From the NCBI GenBank assembly GCA_022984795.1, contig JALIHJ010000017.1, positions 62,001 through 126,000 on the forward strand: a stretch of DNA of 64,000 nt, in the 5' to 3' direction. Both the position numbers and the translations under genes were made by a program. Numbering within the stretch: position 1 is the stretch's first letter; each line of letters opens with the position of its first letter. This document shows positions 43,589 to 52,853 of the stretch, one piece after another. The notes under the pieces are model-generated. The model was not told where the DNA came from. It did no database searches and saw only the letters and a list, made by a program, of their open reading frames with translations. This stretch comes from Fabrea salina (taxonomy: Eukaryota; Ciliophora; Heterotrichea; Heterotrichida; Fabreidae).

Positions 43589-44491
43589 ATGTCCGGCCAA
43601 AATCAGAAAGGAGGTTACTTCTCTGAAGTTAAGAATTTCCTAATTGGAGGTGCTGCAGGGATGATTGCTACTACTGCAGTACTTCCAGTGGATTACATAA
43701 AAGTCCACATGCAGTGCATGGCCGAAGGCGCCAAAGGAGTCAAGGTTAGTCCCCTAGAATTCGCTTCCAGTATATACAAAGAAAAGGGGTTGCGCACTTT
43801 TTACTCCGGGTTAGACAGCGCCTTGCTGAGACAAGCACTCTACGCCACAACTAGACTTGGACTTTACAGAACTTTAGTAGAGCGGGAAAAGGCCGCAACT
43901 GGACAATCTGCCATTTCCTTCGGCAAAAAGTTTGTGTACTCAAGCTTAGCAGGAGGTATTGGAGCTGTGGTAGGGAACCCTTGCGACTTAGCTTTGGTGA
44001 GGCTTCAGACTGACCACTCGTTGCCAGCAGAAGCAAGACGGAACTACAAAAGTGTAGTAGACGCATTGGTAAGGATTCCGAAAGAAGAGGGGGTTCTTGC
44101 TTACTGGAGAGGATGCATGCCTACTGTAATGAGAGCTTGCGCAATGAATTTCGGGATGCTTGCTCCGTACGACCAGTGCAAAGAGTTCATGGACAGAGCT
44201 TTTGGGGTTAACGCCTACAACAGATTCGGAAGTTCCATTGTAGCAGCTGTTTGTGCTTGCTTGGTGTCTCTACCCTTTGACAACGTGAAAACTAAGTACC
44301 AAAGGATGGTGAAAGGACCTGACGGAAAATACCCCTACTCTGGGTTTGCTGATTGCTTCCTTACAAGCATTAAGAGAGAGGGAGTTCTAGGATTGTACGT
44401 AGGACTTCCTGTTTTCGTACTGAGAGTCGCCCCAAATGTTATTATCACTTTGTTGACCATCGACTTAATGCACTACCTATTTTCATCTTAA
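43589..44491 (+). CDS. Mitochondrial 2-oxoglutarate/malate carrier (SLC25A11-like)
   Basis: The protein has 300 aa, the standard length of a mitochondrial carrier, with three homologous parts. The three signatures are PVDYIKVHMQ, PCDLALVRLQ and PFDNVKTKYQ. The middle part, NPCDLALVRLQTDHSLPAEA and RRNYKSVVDAL, and EEGVLAYWRGCMPTVMRA match the oxoglutarate carrier group (compare NPAEVALIRMTADGRLPADQRRGYKNV in animals). The carrier exchanges 2-oxoglutarate for malate across the inner membrane. The dicarboxylate carrier is the main alternative. Confidence 0.88.
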   Translation: MSGQNQKGGYFSEVKNFLIGGAAGMIATTAVLPVDYIKVHMQCMAEGAKGVKVSPLEFASSIYKEKGLRTFYSGLDSALLRQALYATTRLGLYRTLVEREKAATGQSAISFGKKFVYSSLAGGIGAVVGNPCDLALVRLQTDHSLPAEARRNYKSVVDALVRIPKEEGVLAYWRGCMPTVMRACAMNFGMLAPYDQCKEFMDRAFGVNAYNRFGSSIVAAVCACLVSLPFDNVKTKYQRMVKGPDGKYPYSGFADCFLTSIKREGVLGLYVGLPVFVLRVAPNVIITLLTIDLMHYLFSS

Positions 44492-44668
44492 TCCTTATAA
44501 AATCGGAAATTTAGTTAAAGAATTTAGTTATTTATTGTTGTGATACCTTCTTGTTCATACTTCCTGAAACAACCGCATGCTTTGTTGGTTTTATGCTCGT
44601 TCTTTTGGCTCCGGTCACAGTTGTCTTTGTATTCCCTTTTAGTATTCAATGGTATTCCTCCGATCTTG

Positions 44669-44693
44669 GATAGTGCTTTTACTTGGCACTATC
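44669..44693 (+). other. Perfect 8-bp hairpin
   Basis: GATAGTGC and GCACTATC flank the loop TTTTACTTG. The hairpin lies in the non-coding stretch and is part of the case for a structured RNA. Confidence 0.5.
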
Positions 44694-45045
44694 TCATTAC
44701 GGAATCAAGTCAACTCCATTTAAACTTGCTGCTCTCTGAGTGTATTTCCCAGAGTTATGCAGTACTTGTAGGTTGGGGTATCTGCATTACTCTGATCCTA
44801 AGGAGGAATAAGGCACCCAATCTCTTCTGCCTTGACAGACAGTACTCAGGACTGCTCTTCTGCTGTATTCGATTTATGGTTACTGACTCCCAAGTCTAGG
44901 CTGCCTAGCTCATTGAAGTGTTGAGGATCAGCAGTCCCTTTGTTGCGAGTGGCTATTTGAGTCACACTCACAACTAAGCAGCAGTACAATCATATTTATT
45001 AACGTCTTCAACACTACCTTAACTTTACTTAACTGCTTAGCAGCA

Positions 45046-45065
45046 CTTCAGAAAATTATCTGAAG
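45046..45065 (+). other. Perfect 7-bp hairpin
   Basis: CTTCAGA and TCTGAAG flank the loop AAATTA, within the same non-coding stretch. It is not followed by a T-run, so it does not look like a terminator. Confidence 0.45.
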
Positions 45066-45268
45066 CAAGCTAAGCTCTAGTCTAAGCCAAGCCTCCTGAG
45101 CTACTAAAATCCACACTCAAAAAGGAGTCTCAAGCCATTTGAATTTCTTCAACAACTAATTACGTCATATTTATCAAGTCAGCACTTTAAGTAACTGAAC
45201 TAACCTTCTTCAGTAATATCATAACTAAAACTATTTAGGGGTTTAATTAAAGGGGCGCTTATACAAAA

Positions 45269-45715
45269 ATGAAAGCGCGTGCAATAAGGAGATTAGAAAA
45301 AGAAAAGGAAAAGTTGCTCTCTATAGGTGAATTTGAGCTACTTGAGTGTTCAGAAGACTTAACTACCTGGAGAATTAGGTTCGAGTGCCCAGAAGGAACA
45401 ATCTACTCAGGCGAGAAGTATATCCTACGCTTTACATTCGAAGAAAATTACCCGATTGACTCTCCAGAAGTTGTTTTTGACGGAAAAACTCCAGTCCACG
45501 AGCACGTTTACACCAACGGTTTCATTTGTCTTTCGACTCTGTACGACGGGTGGAAGCCCAGTATGACTATAGACTCAACAGTGCGCAGTATAATTTCTAT
45601 GCTGTGCTCTGCTAAGCGCAAAAAGAAGCCTAAGGACAACAACACTACTGTCAGAGAAACCAAGGGCCAGAGGGCAAAGGACCAGCACTGGACTTTCCAC
45701 GACGACACTTGTTAA
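45269..45715 (+). CDS. UBE2W: Ubiquitin-conjugating enzyme E2, UBE2W-like
   Basis: The protein has 148 aa. The UBC fold is clear: FTFEENYPIDSPEVVFDG, then VHEHVYTNGFICLSTL with the active cysteine C87. After the core, SIISMLCSAKRKKKPKDN and the end WTFHDDTC match the C-terminus of UBE2W (WYHDDTC in animals). UBE2W attaches ubiquitin to disordered protein N-termini rather than to lysines. Family-typical length suggests no intron. Confidence 0.92.
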   Translation: MKARAIRRLEKEKEKLLSIGEFELLECSEDLTTWRIRFECPEGTIYSGEKYILRFTFEENYPIDSPEVVFDGKTPVHEHVYTNGFICLSTLYDGWKPSMTIDSTVRSIISMLCSAKRKKKPKDNNTTVRETKGQRAKDQHWTFHDDTC

Positions 45716-45755
45716 TATTTAATTGTTGATCTGTCTATTTCTGGCAGGTTATAAT

Positions 45756-46010
45756 ATGAGTTGGATTGAAGATGAAGTCGAAGACTTTTTCGAGGATGTG
45801 TTCGAAATGTGGTGGGAACTTTTTGTAGGGTTTGCTGTAGTGGTGTTAGTTGTAGTTTTAGGCTGTTGGTTGTATACGCGGATGTGCAAGTCAGCTCCTC
45901 CAAAAGAAATCAGTTACCCTTTGCTGGTGCCTCCTCAAGTCAATTACAACCCTAATTTCCCGCCGTCTGCTCCTTACTTAGGCGAAACCTCTTCGTTTGT
46001 ATATAATTAG
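45756..46010 (+). CDS. Small single-pass membrane protein (84 aa)
   Basis: The protein is 84 aa. It starts MSWIEDEVEDFFEDVFEMWW (very acidic), continues into one strong transmembrane helix near 22-43 (FVGFAVVVLVVVLGCWLY), and ends in a Pro-rich tail (PPKEISYPLLVPPQVNYNPN, FPPSAPYL). There is no family match that I know. The acidic face and PPxY-like or proline motifs could bind WW/SH3-type partners, but that is inference. I start at the ATG at 45756, although the frame is open to 45723, because no ATG precedes it. Stop TAG. Confidence 0.68.
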   Translation: MSWIEDEVEDFFEDVFEMWWELFVGFAVVVLVVVLGCWLYTRMCKSAPPKEISYPLLVPPQVNYNPNFPPSAPYLGETSSFVYN

Positions 46011-46062
46011 ATTAATCAGTTTCAACTGTTACTTCTGGATTTTCTTAGTTAACTTTTGGTAT

Positions 46063-47484
46063 ATGGAAGCCTTGGCCCAAGTAAAGGATAAGATTTCCAA
46101 AAAGAAACTAGAAGTAGTCGAGTTATACGAGTCTATTTTAAACCAAGTTGAAAAAGCCACTTTCAAACAACTCACTCAAGTTTCAGAAGTCGAAAAAGAA
46201 CTTGATAAGTCAGGCCGAATTGACTTTTCTGTGCTAAACTACTTCCACCTAAAGATAGACAGCATTCAGCCGATACAAGAGCTGAATCAATTAATGCAAG
46301 GATTCTCTGCACAGCACGGACTCCAAAATTCCTTAGAAGATAAACTGGCTAGTTTGTATCAAAAAATTGACTCGAAAAACCAAGAGATCAGACAACTCAG
46401 CGAGTTAAAAAAGCCTGATCAGGAACAAGTAAAGGAGTTGTCTTCCTTAATTAACCATTTGTACCAGGAAATTGAGTTGAAGGATAAGCAGATTCAAGAA
46501 CTGACTCAACAAAGCAATAGCCAACCTCTAGAATCCCATCAGTTCCTAGAAAAGGTTCAAGAACTGATTCAACAAGGCAGCAGCAATCAAACTATTCAAC
46601 CTTCAGAACCCCTTCCGTTCATGCTAGCTTGTGGAGGCCAAGACAGCACTATCAAGGTCTGGAACCAATATGGTGAGGAAATCCATACACTAAAAAGCCA
46701 CAGTGCTCCAGTTAAGTCAATAATTGTGTCTAAAAGCAAAGAGTTTTTGGTCTCTGGTGGCGAAGATGATACTATTCGAGTCTGGGAAATCGTCACTGGA
46801 AATCAAATCCAAGTAATTGATAGCGGAAGTAGGGTAGTGCTATGCCTAGCTATCTGTAATGATGATGCACTATTAGTTTCGGGAGGCAAGGACTGCAAAG
46901 TCAAGGTATGGATTCTAAGTACTGGAGAAAATATTCTAGAATTTTTAGGCCACGAGAACCCAGTATTTTCGCTAGCTGTTTCAGAAGACAGCCAATTCAT
47001 TGTATCTGGAAGCTTTGATCAAACAGTTAGAGTGTGGAGCCTTGGCTTTGGAGAAGAAGTTCATAGATTTAAAGGACATGATGGTGCTGTAACTGGAGTA
47101 GCTATTTCTCAGAATAACAATTTCGTAGTTTCTGGAAGTCTTGACGAGACTGTAAGGGTCTGGAATCTGGAATCCGGACAACAAACTCAAATCATAAAAG
47201 CTTCTTTTTCTATCAGCTCATTGACCATTTCTAGTAACGATGAGTTTGTTGTGTTTGGAAGTTCAGACATTAAAGTCTGCAATCTTTCCAGTGGAAGGCA
47301 AACGCAAGTAATCAAAGCACTCACTGGAGGATTTGGGTCAGTTAATTTATCAAGTGACAATAAGTTGCTAGTCTGCGCATGTGGAGACGGTTTTGTGAGG
47401 GTCTGGAATATTGAAACGGGACAACAAGTCCAGCAACTCTTTAGCCAAAAAGGTCCAGCTTTCTCAGCTGTAGTAATTGAGTAG
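46063..47484 (+). CDS. Coiled-coil plus WD40 propeller protein
   Basis: The protein has 473 aa from the ATG at 46063 (the open frame extends upstream but without a better start). Residues 1-165 are coiled coil (KKLEVVELYESILNQVEKA, LYQEIELKDKQIQELTQQS). The propeller begins near 187 with LACGGQDSTIKVW, followed by six complete blades (LKSHSAPVKS, FLGHENPVFS, FKGHDGAVTG and weaker ones). The closing seventh strand set is split between the two ends. No ortholog is recognised. WD40 proteins with N-terminal coiled coils usually act as scaffolds in multiprotein complexes. Stop TAG; the convergent gene is 5 nt away. Confidence 0.8.
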   Translation: MEALAQVKDKISKKKLEVVELYESILNQVEKATFKQLTQVSEVEKELDKSGRIDFSVLNYFHLKIDSIQPIQELNQLMQGFSAQHGLQNSLEDKLASLYQKIDSKNQEIRQLSELKKPDQEQVKELSSLINHLYQEIELKDKQIQELTQQSNSQPLESHQFLEKVQELIQQGSSNQTIQPSEPLPFMLACGGQDSTIKVWNQYGEEIHTLKSHSAPVKSIIVSKSKEFLVSGGEDDTIRVWEIVTGNQIQVIDSGSRVVLCLAICNDDALLVSGGKDCKVKVWILSTGENILEFLGHENPVFSLAVSEDSQFIVSGSFDQTVRVWSLGFGEEVHRFKGHDGAVTGVAISQNNNFVVSGSLDETVRVWNLESGQQTQIIKASFSISSLTISSNDEFVVFGSSDIKVCNLSSGRQTQVIKALTGGFGSVNLSSDNKLLVCACGDGFVRVWNIETGQQVQQLFSQKGPAFSAVVIE

Positions 47485-47489
47485 TTATT

Positions 47490-48791
47490 TTAATTAAATT
47501 GACTAGCAATAAGACTGACCATTTGGAACTGATAAGGACCAAGGTCTTGAGCAACCTTTAATATTTGATCAACTGGAGGAATTCTTGAATTGGGCCTCAT
47601 ATTGAGAATTCGCTTGATCTGTTCGTACTGGTTCATTGCAATAAGTGCTTTGATTCCTTTTAAAACGTCTCCAACTTCCATAAAGACCACCTTGGCAAGC
47701 TCGCAGTAGCCCTTGTCCATTAAGTACTCACCAACTAACTCACTAATGGTGATTACTCTTCTCCAGCTGCACAGTTTCTGGGCCAACTGCTGAGTTATAT
47801 GCCTGTCATTCAGTCTAAAGAAAAAGTAACTTTCAACTTGGTTGAGCTTTCTGAACTTAATGACCTTGTTGAGCAGACAGTGGAGTGAAGAGTTCGAGTT
47901 AACGTAAGGAAGCGAAACTGGAGTGAAGTACTTCGAAGGAACCTTAAGCAACTCTTCTACGTTGCCCAAGCTAAAAACAGTGTCTTTAGTGCCTAGTTGA
48001 ATCTTTTCACTGGAGAAACGAGCAAACTGGTCTGAGTTTGGAAGCAAACTCAAAGGGTATCCTAGGCAGTCTAAGTACTCCAGTCCTGTGTAAAACCTGT
48101 TGTCATAAGGACTTTGTGTCACTTTTCCAAAGAGTTCTATCATAATGTACTTCCCAATAACAACTTCAGGAAGCACTTTTACAGTGTTGAGTTGTTGTGA
48201 ACTTTCTACTTCAAAGGTATCAGAAGTGTAGTGGAAGTCTTGGGGGGAGTTCCCAATGCGAACACGGACTTTCTGCGAAGGGTATAAAAGACCAGCTTCT
48301 TGAGTTGCTCTTAGAAAAATGAAGTGCACTGAAAAAACAAAGCAGGTATCTCTGAGTTCAAAAACCAAATACTCACTAGTTGCTTTGCAGCTAGTGGAGT
48401 CTGAACTCCAGTACAAACCATCGTCATAGTTGAGTGCACCATTCTGATGGCGAGTTTCTAAAAAGGACGATTCTTCGATTCCTTTCTTGACTACTCCAAT
48501 AGGGTTTTTAAGGGCCACCGAACAGGTTTTGTAAAAAGCTTTGTAGTCAGCCAAGTGTATTTTGGTGAAGAGTTTTGAAAGCATTTCCGAGCAATTCAAT
48601 TTAAAAAAGGGTCCTTTTTCCAAGCTTGGGGAGCTTTTAGATTTGAAAAACTTAAGCTTGAAAAGGTTGGGGTTGGAAGCACAATAGTAAAGGTATTTAC
48701 AAGTTTGGGAAGCCTGGGTAATCGACTTTAAGTCAAGGTATTCGAGGATTACAAGGAGAACCTCTGGGTTTAGACTTTCAAATGTTTGCAT
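47490..48791 (-). CDS. F-box protein with a discoidin-like domain
   Basis: The protein has 433 aa. Residues 1-45 form an F-box (LNPEVLLVILEYLDLKSITQ, then QTCKYLYYCAS). The middle (about 95-240: NYDDGLYWSSDSTSCKATSE, VFELRDTCFVFSVHFIFLRA, VRVRIGNSPQDFHY, LPEVVIGKYIMIELFG) resembles the galactose-binding-like domain of plant F-box proteins such as At4g00755. F-box proteins link substrates to SCF ubiquitin ligases. The C-terminal 150 residues are helical with no match that I can name. Confidence 0.75.
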   Translation of the reverse strand: MQTFESLNPEVLLVILEYLDLKSITQASQTCKYLYYCASNPNLFKLKFFKSKSSPSLEKGPFFKLNCSEMLSKLFTKIHLADYKAFYKTCSVALKNPIGVVKKGIEESSFLETRHQNGALNYDDGLYWSSDSTSCKATSEYLVFELRDTCFVFSVHFIFLRATQEAGLLYPSQKVRVRIGNSPQDFHYTSDTFEVESSQQLNTVKVLPEVVIGKYIMIELFGKVTQSPYDNRFYTGLEYLDCLGYPLSLLPNSDQFARFSSEKIQLGTKDTVFSLGNVEELLKVPSKYFTPVSLPYVNSNSSLHCLLNKVIKFRKLNQVESYFFFRLNDRHITQQLAQKLCSWRRVITISELVGEYLMDKGYCELAKVVFMEVGDVLKGIKALIAMNQYEQIKRILNMRPNSRIPPVDQILKVAQDLGPYQFQMVSLIASQFN

Positions 48792-48873
48792 TATTTATTC
48801 TGATATGGAGTTTAGTCAGTATGCCTCTAACAAGCTTATAACCTAAAAAATTTTTTATTGCATATTGAACATG

Positions 48874-49719
48874 TTAGCAGATTCTGCATATTACGTTGCC
48901 TTTGTTGAAGCACTCAGCTGAAGTTTTGTGCCCGCAGTCAAAAACCACCTCCACTGGCACTATGCAATTAGGCGAAATTCTGTTCTTGGAAAAGTTTCTG
49001 ATCTCCCAACAGTTAGCTGTATAGTCGTGGCCGCAGGCATTTATGATGGTAACTTGTTTGCGGCAGCGGTAGAAGTCTGGGAACTTTGACTCCAAAGTTT
49101 CTGCAACTCGGGCTTTTACCTTCCTGGCAATGTTTGCGTCGTTTCTTTCGTTTTGGTCTAAAAGTTCAAGTGCTTCTTTGCATAAGTCTTCTAGGAGAAA
49201 CTTTTCTCTGCAGCTTACCAACTTAGAGTGTCCACAAGGTAAGAATATTAGGGAGTTGGACCTGTAAGCTTCGACTTCTTTTTTGAGTTCTTCTTTACGC
49301 TTTTTGTGGTTCTTGAGGGACCGTCTTAAGTCTGAGTTTTCAGTCATAAGGTCAGACTTGCTTCTTTGGAGTTCTTCGACTCTGTCCTTGAGTTCGGACT
49401 CAAGTCTGCGTTTTTTGTGGGGACTTGGGGACCGACTCCAGCGGGGCGGTGAGCGTCTTTTAGCGTACTTGACTTGCAAAGTTCTTCCTAAGAAGTCAGT
49501 GTTGTCTAGGTGCTCCATAGCTTTTCCAGCTTCAGTTTCTGAAGAAAATGTCACAAAGCCAAATGGCCTTATTTCGCCGGTTTGGTAGTCCTTAGGTATA
49601 GTGCAGTGGGTGACTTTGCCGTGCTTCTCAAAAAGTGACCTCAAAGTTAACTCTGAGGCTTCGTTTGAAATGTTTCTGATGAAAAGAGAGTCTCTTCTCT
49701 CAAACTTCCTGTCTGACAT
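48874..49719 (-). CDS. RRM protein with coiled coil and Cys/His (NFX1-like) repeats
   Basis: The protein has 281 aa. The RRM (about 10-86) carries SLFIRNIS and GFVTF, followed by a short SR/basic segment (RRSPPRWSRSPSPHKKRR) and a coiled coil at 107-150. The C-terminus has three Cys-Gly-His motifs: PCGH at 161-164, ACGH at 228-231 and DCGH at 261-264, each with downstream Cys (170, 237, 270), plus CRIC at the end. That pattern recalls NFX1-type zinc repeats, though it is incomplete. The N-terminal part resembles SR splicing factors (SRSF2/10). The combination is not one I know, so the C-terminal call is an inference. It is divergent from the kinesin gene. Confidence 0.72.
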   Translation of the reverse strand: MSDRKFERRDSLFIRNISNEASELTLRSLFEKHGKVTHCTIPKDYQTGEIRPFGFVTFSSETEAGKAMEHLDNTDFLGRTLQVKYAKRRSPPRWSRSPSPHKKRRLESELKDRVEELQRSKSDLMTENSDLRRSLKNHKKRKEELKKEVEAYRSNSLIFLPCGHSKLVSCREKFLLEDLCKEALELLDQNERNDANIARKVKARVAETLESKFPDFYRCRKQVTIINACGHDYTANCWEIRNFSKNRISPNCIVPVEVVFDCGHKTSAECFNKGNVICRIC

Positions 49720-49760
49720 ATTATCCCTCCTTCAAGTAGTTCATATTTAGAACAGTTTCA

Positions 49761-51977
49761 ATGAGCAAAAAGACAGAAGCAGTGAAAGTAGCTGTAAGGT
49801 GCAGACCTATTTCAGGCGACGAAAAAAGAGACGGACGCCAGTGCATAGTGCACGTGGACTCTACTCGAGGAGAAATCCACATAAGGAACCCCAAGTCTGA
49901 TTCCTCAGAGCCCATGAAGACCTTTACGTACGACTATGCTTTTGGAATGGACTCCCAACAAGAGGAAGTCTACTCAGAAACTGGCTACCCTATTGTAGAA
50001 AGCGTGATTGAGGGCTACAACGGAACTATTTTTGCTTACGGACAAACTGGGACGGGGAAGACCTTCACTATGGAGGGAAGCGAGGAACCTCACGAATTGC
50101 GCGGCATCATTCCTCGGTCCTTCGACCAGATATTCTACACTGTAGAGCAGCACCCCACCACTCAGTTTTTGATAAGAGTTTCTTTTCTGGAAATATACAA
50201 CGAAGACATTTACGACTTGCTCAGCAAAGGGTCCAACAGTAAACTTGATGTGAAAGAAAACTCAGACAGTGGATTCTACGTTAAAGACTTGAATTCCTTT
50301 GTGGTTAAAGGCATTGAAGAGATGAAGCAAGTCATGATAGCTGGTAAGAAAAACAGACACGTTGGACAAACCAACATGAACAGGGACTCTTCTAGGTCAC
50401 ATTCTATATTCACCATTACTGTTGAAAGAAGCGAAACTGGAGACGACGGAGTCAACCACTACAAAGTAGGCAAACTTAATTTGGTGGACTTGGCTGGAAG
50501 CGAAAGGCAGTCTAAAACAGGGTCTAGTGGAGACAGACTCAAAGAAGCCACAAACATTAACAAGTCCTTACTTACTCTGGGCAACGTGATATCTTCACTG
50601 GTAGACGGGTCCACACACATTCCTTACAGAGACTCCAAACTAACTAAGTTGCTTTCGGACTCTTTAGGAGGCAACACCAAAACAGTAATGATCGCAAACA
50701 TCGGACCTGCTGACTGGAACTACGACGAAACCATCTCTACACTGAGGTATGCCAACAGAGCCAAAAGCATCCAAAACAAACCAAAACTCAACGAAGACCC
50801 CAAAGACGCACTACTGAGGGAGTACCAAGAAGAAATCCAAAAACTAAAAGCAGCACTTGAGCTCCAAGGAGGAGGGGGAATTGACCCCTCAATGGCAAGC
50901 CAAATGATGGGTGGTCCAGCAGGGGTTGTTGAAAAGACAGTGTACGTGGAAGACTCTGAAAAAATCAAGCAACTCGAAGAACAACTCGAAAAAGAAAAAC
51001 TCGAACTAGAAAGAAGCGCTGAAGAAGAAATCCGCAAAGTCGAAGCCCAAAAAGAACTTGCAGACAACGAAAAGCAACAATTAATAGAAGCTCTTAAACA
51101 ACAACAGTCCAAACAAAGACGGGCCAAAGAAAAGCAACAAAGACTACTTAAGAAACTAAAAGGCATGGAAGAACGCTTAGTGATGGGCAACCAAATGATA
51201 GAACAAGCCACCAGACAAGAACAAGAACTCATCAAAGCCCAACAAGAAGTAGACCAGCGCCGCAAACAAGAAATGCTCCTAGAAAGACGCCTGAAAGAAA
51301 AAGAAGAGGAAGGCCTCCTACTCAACCAGCGCTTTTCTTCACTCCAAGAAGAAATCGACACCAAAAACGCCAAACTCAAAAAACTCTGGAGCAAGTACCA
51401 AGCTGCCTCCTCTGAAGTAAAGGACCTCCAACAAGAGTTCCAACGCGAACGAGAAGACATGGTCGACACCATACGCGTTTTAACTCAACAACTCAAACTC
51501 AAGTCTTCAGTCATCCAAGCTTTTGTTCCCAAAGAAGAAGCTGACAAGGTAGAAAAACGCGCCCAGTGGGACGAAAACGAAGACGACTGGAAACTAGTTC
51601 CTTTAAAAGCAGGCAAACAACACCAGTCCAAACGCCCCCAGTCAGCTGTTGGACTTAAACAGCCAACTTCTGAGTACGCAAGAATAGCTAGAGGCTTGGG
51701 AGACACCAACACTAGGTACAAGCACGAAAACATCGTTACTCTTGACCTAGACTTGCCTGAAAGAACTACTGAAGATTACAACGGAGTCGTTTCAGACTCT
51801 ATACGAACAGTTATTTCCAGTGTGCTAAACGACATAGAGGATGAGGCTAGTTTCGTGCCTATCGATAGTTACAGCTACAATGAGCCTGGAAGGACTAAAA
51901 GCTCTGCTGCCAAAAGGCCTGGAAGTGCCAAAAGGCCCGGAACTGCTTCTCGGAGGAAGAAGCAATCTGTTCAATAA
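49761..51977 (+). CDS. Kinesin-2 (KIF3-type) motor
   Basis: The protein has 738 aa. The motor domain (about 8-345) contains [13 protein letters not shown], the SSRSHSIF switch, DLAGSER, the [14 protein letters not shown] stretch and [10 protein letters not shown]. The neck and stalk are long coiled coil ([20 protein letters not shown]). The C-terminal tail is basic with repeated KRPG motifs ([18 protein letters not shown]). The overall sequence and N-terminal motor fit the heterotrimeric kinesin-2 subunit that moves intraflagellar trains toward the plus ends of cilia. Which of the two subunits (KIF3A or KIF3B type) it is cannot be told. Confidence 0.9.
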   Translation: MSKKTEAVKVAVRCRPISGDEKRDGRQCIVHVDSTRGEIHIRNPKSDSSEPMKTFTYDYAFGMDSQQEEVYSETGYPIVESVIEGYNGTIFAYGQTGTGKTFTMEGSEEPHELRGIIPRSFDQIFYTVEQHPTTQFLIRVSFLEIYNEDIYDLLSKGSNSKLDVKENSDSGFYVKDLNSFVVKGIEEMKQVMIAGKKNRHVGQTNMNRDSSRSHSIFTITVERSETGDDGVNHYKVGKLNLVDLAGSERQSKTGSSGDRLKEATNINKSLLTLGNVISSLVDGSTHIPYRDSKLTKLLSDSLGGNTKTVMIANIGPADWNYDETISTLRYANRAKSIQNKPKLNEDPKDALLREYQEEIQKLKAALELQGGGGIDPSMASQMMGGPAGVVEKTVYVEDSEKIKQLEEQLEKEKLELERSAEEEIRKVEAQKELADNEKQQLIEALKQQQSKQRRAKEKQQRLLKKLKGMEERLVMGNQMIEQATRQEQELIKAQQEVDQRRKQEMLLERRLKEKEEEGLLLNQRFSSLQEEIDTKNAKLKKLWSKYQAASSEVKDLQQEFQREREDMVDTIRVLTQQLKLKSSVIQAFVPKEEADKVEKRAQWDENEDDWKLVPLKAGKQHQSKRPQSAVGLKQPTSEYARIARGLGDTNTRYKHENIVTLDLDLPERTTEDYNGVVSDSIRTVISSVLNDIEDEASFVPIDSYSYNEPGRTKSSAAKRPGSAKRPGTASRRKKQSVQ

Positions 51978-52066
51978 CCTAAAAGAAACTTAAATGGAAC
52001 TCATAGCAGTATATTTTTGTGATATGCAAGTCTTGATTTTCCTTAAGAGAAAATGGCTTAGAATAA

Positions 52067-52786
52067 ATGTGCATAATATCTCAGAGACCTGAACCTTGCA
52101 ACCACTATGAGTGTATGCTTTTCTACCTGTCAGGGGGCATGACCCTGCCACCTACTCAGACTCCTTTCAACACTCAGAACTTCTTAACTGCTATAGAGAA
52201 CCACAATTCTTTGCTACAATCGATTGTGGAGCAGAATTCCCGAACTTACCAGATCATGGAAGGGTTTGGCAAAGTTCTGGAAGAAAAAGCTATTTTTGCT
52301 TCGGGCTTCAGGCACTCAGACCTAGTAATGGTTGAAAATTCTGTTGAGCCAAAATTGTTGGAGTTGATGTGTGACCAAAAGGAATTTGCTTACTACCTTT
52401 CCCCCGAAAGCACTGTGCCTGTACCTGCGTTCAAAGAAAGGGCTTTTAGTCTCGAAGTTTCTTTAAGAGACCTTTCAGGAAACCTTGTGTTCCTCAACGA
52501 GCACTCTAGGTTCAAGCTGGCACTACTTACTCAGGACGAACCCCCTATCCAACTTAAAACCAACATTTCAGGCAAAAAAATACTGCGCGGGACCTGTGAG
52601 GCTGAGATGCAGGACGACGGCTACATCAAGTTCGTGAACGTAGTTATCAATGAAGTTTCTTCGCACTACAGCAAAGACAGCTTCTTGCTAGTAGTATTTA
52701 ACCTGACTTCTGAAGAAGTAAAACCCTTAATTCTGCCGGACGTAATCGTGCGTGCTAGGAAACCCCTTAGGAAAAGACAAAGGTAA
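52067..52786 (+). CDS. Unrecognised protein
   Basis: The protein has 239 aa. The start ATG at 52067 is preceded by GAATAA, the common local context. The N-terminal third holds a predicted helical segment (SLLQSIVEQNSRTYQIMEGFGKVL is broken by turns). The C-terminal half alternates short hydrophobic strands (FSLEVSLRDLSGNLVF, KLALLTQDE, DSFLLVVFNLTS) like a beta-sandwich, and ends in a basic tail (VRARKPLRKRQR). No family is recognised. Unlike its neighbours it has no coiled coil. Confidence 0.74.
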   Translation: MCIISQRPEPCNHYECMLFYLSGGMTLPPTQTPFNTQNFLTAIENHNSLLQSIVEQNSRTYQIMEGFGKVLEEKAIFASGFRHSDLVMVENSVEPKLLELMCDQKEFAYYLSPESTVPVPAFKERAFSLEVSLRDLSGNLVFLNEHSRFKLALLTQDEPPIQLKTNISGKKILRGTCEAEMQDDGYIKFVNVVINEVSSHYSKDSFLLVVFNLTSEEVKPLILPDVIVRARKPLRKRQR

Positions 52787-52853
52787 GTATGTACTATGCA
52801 ACTTAACTTTTTGAGTTTTAATTTAATTACTTCAAATATGTCTGTGAACCTAA

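Larger units (their letters stand above)
44492..45268. other. 777-nt non-coding stretch with inverted repeats
   Basis: This is the longest gap in the window. It is less AT-rich than other gaps. Stops in all frames exclude a conserved protein, and the one open frame (44540-44899, no ATG start) has no recognisable features. Perfect inverted repeats occur at 44669-44676/44686-44693 (8 bp, 9-nt loop), 44974-44981/45033-45040 (8 bp) and 45046-45052/45059-45065 (7 bp, 6-nt loop). It could hold an uncharacterised structured RNA or a decayed gene. I do not recognise an snRNA, SRP, RNase P or tRNA signature. The last 100 nt should hold the UBE2W promoter. Confidence 0.4.

Noticed and set aside
44540-44899. 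119-codon plus-strand frame in the non-coding stretch
   Set aside because: It has no ATG start, odd composition, and no continuity to a neighbour by a 15-nt intron. It is better seen as part of the non-coding stretch.
50720-51472. 250-aa minus-strand frame rich in Ser and Leu
   Set aside because: It lies opposite the kinesin coiled coil, whose Lys/Glu/Gln codons leave the reverse strand open. No domain is present.
51994-52089. 31-codon frame between the kinesin and the next gene
   Set aside because: It is short, has no hydrophobic or domain feature, overlaps the better-supported start at 52067 and would end in TGA.
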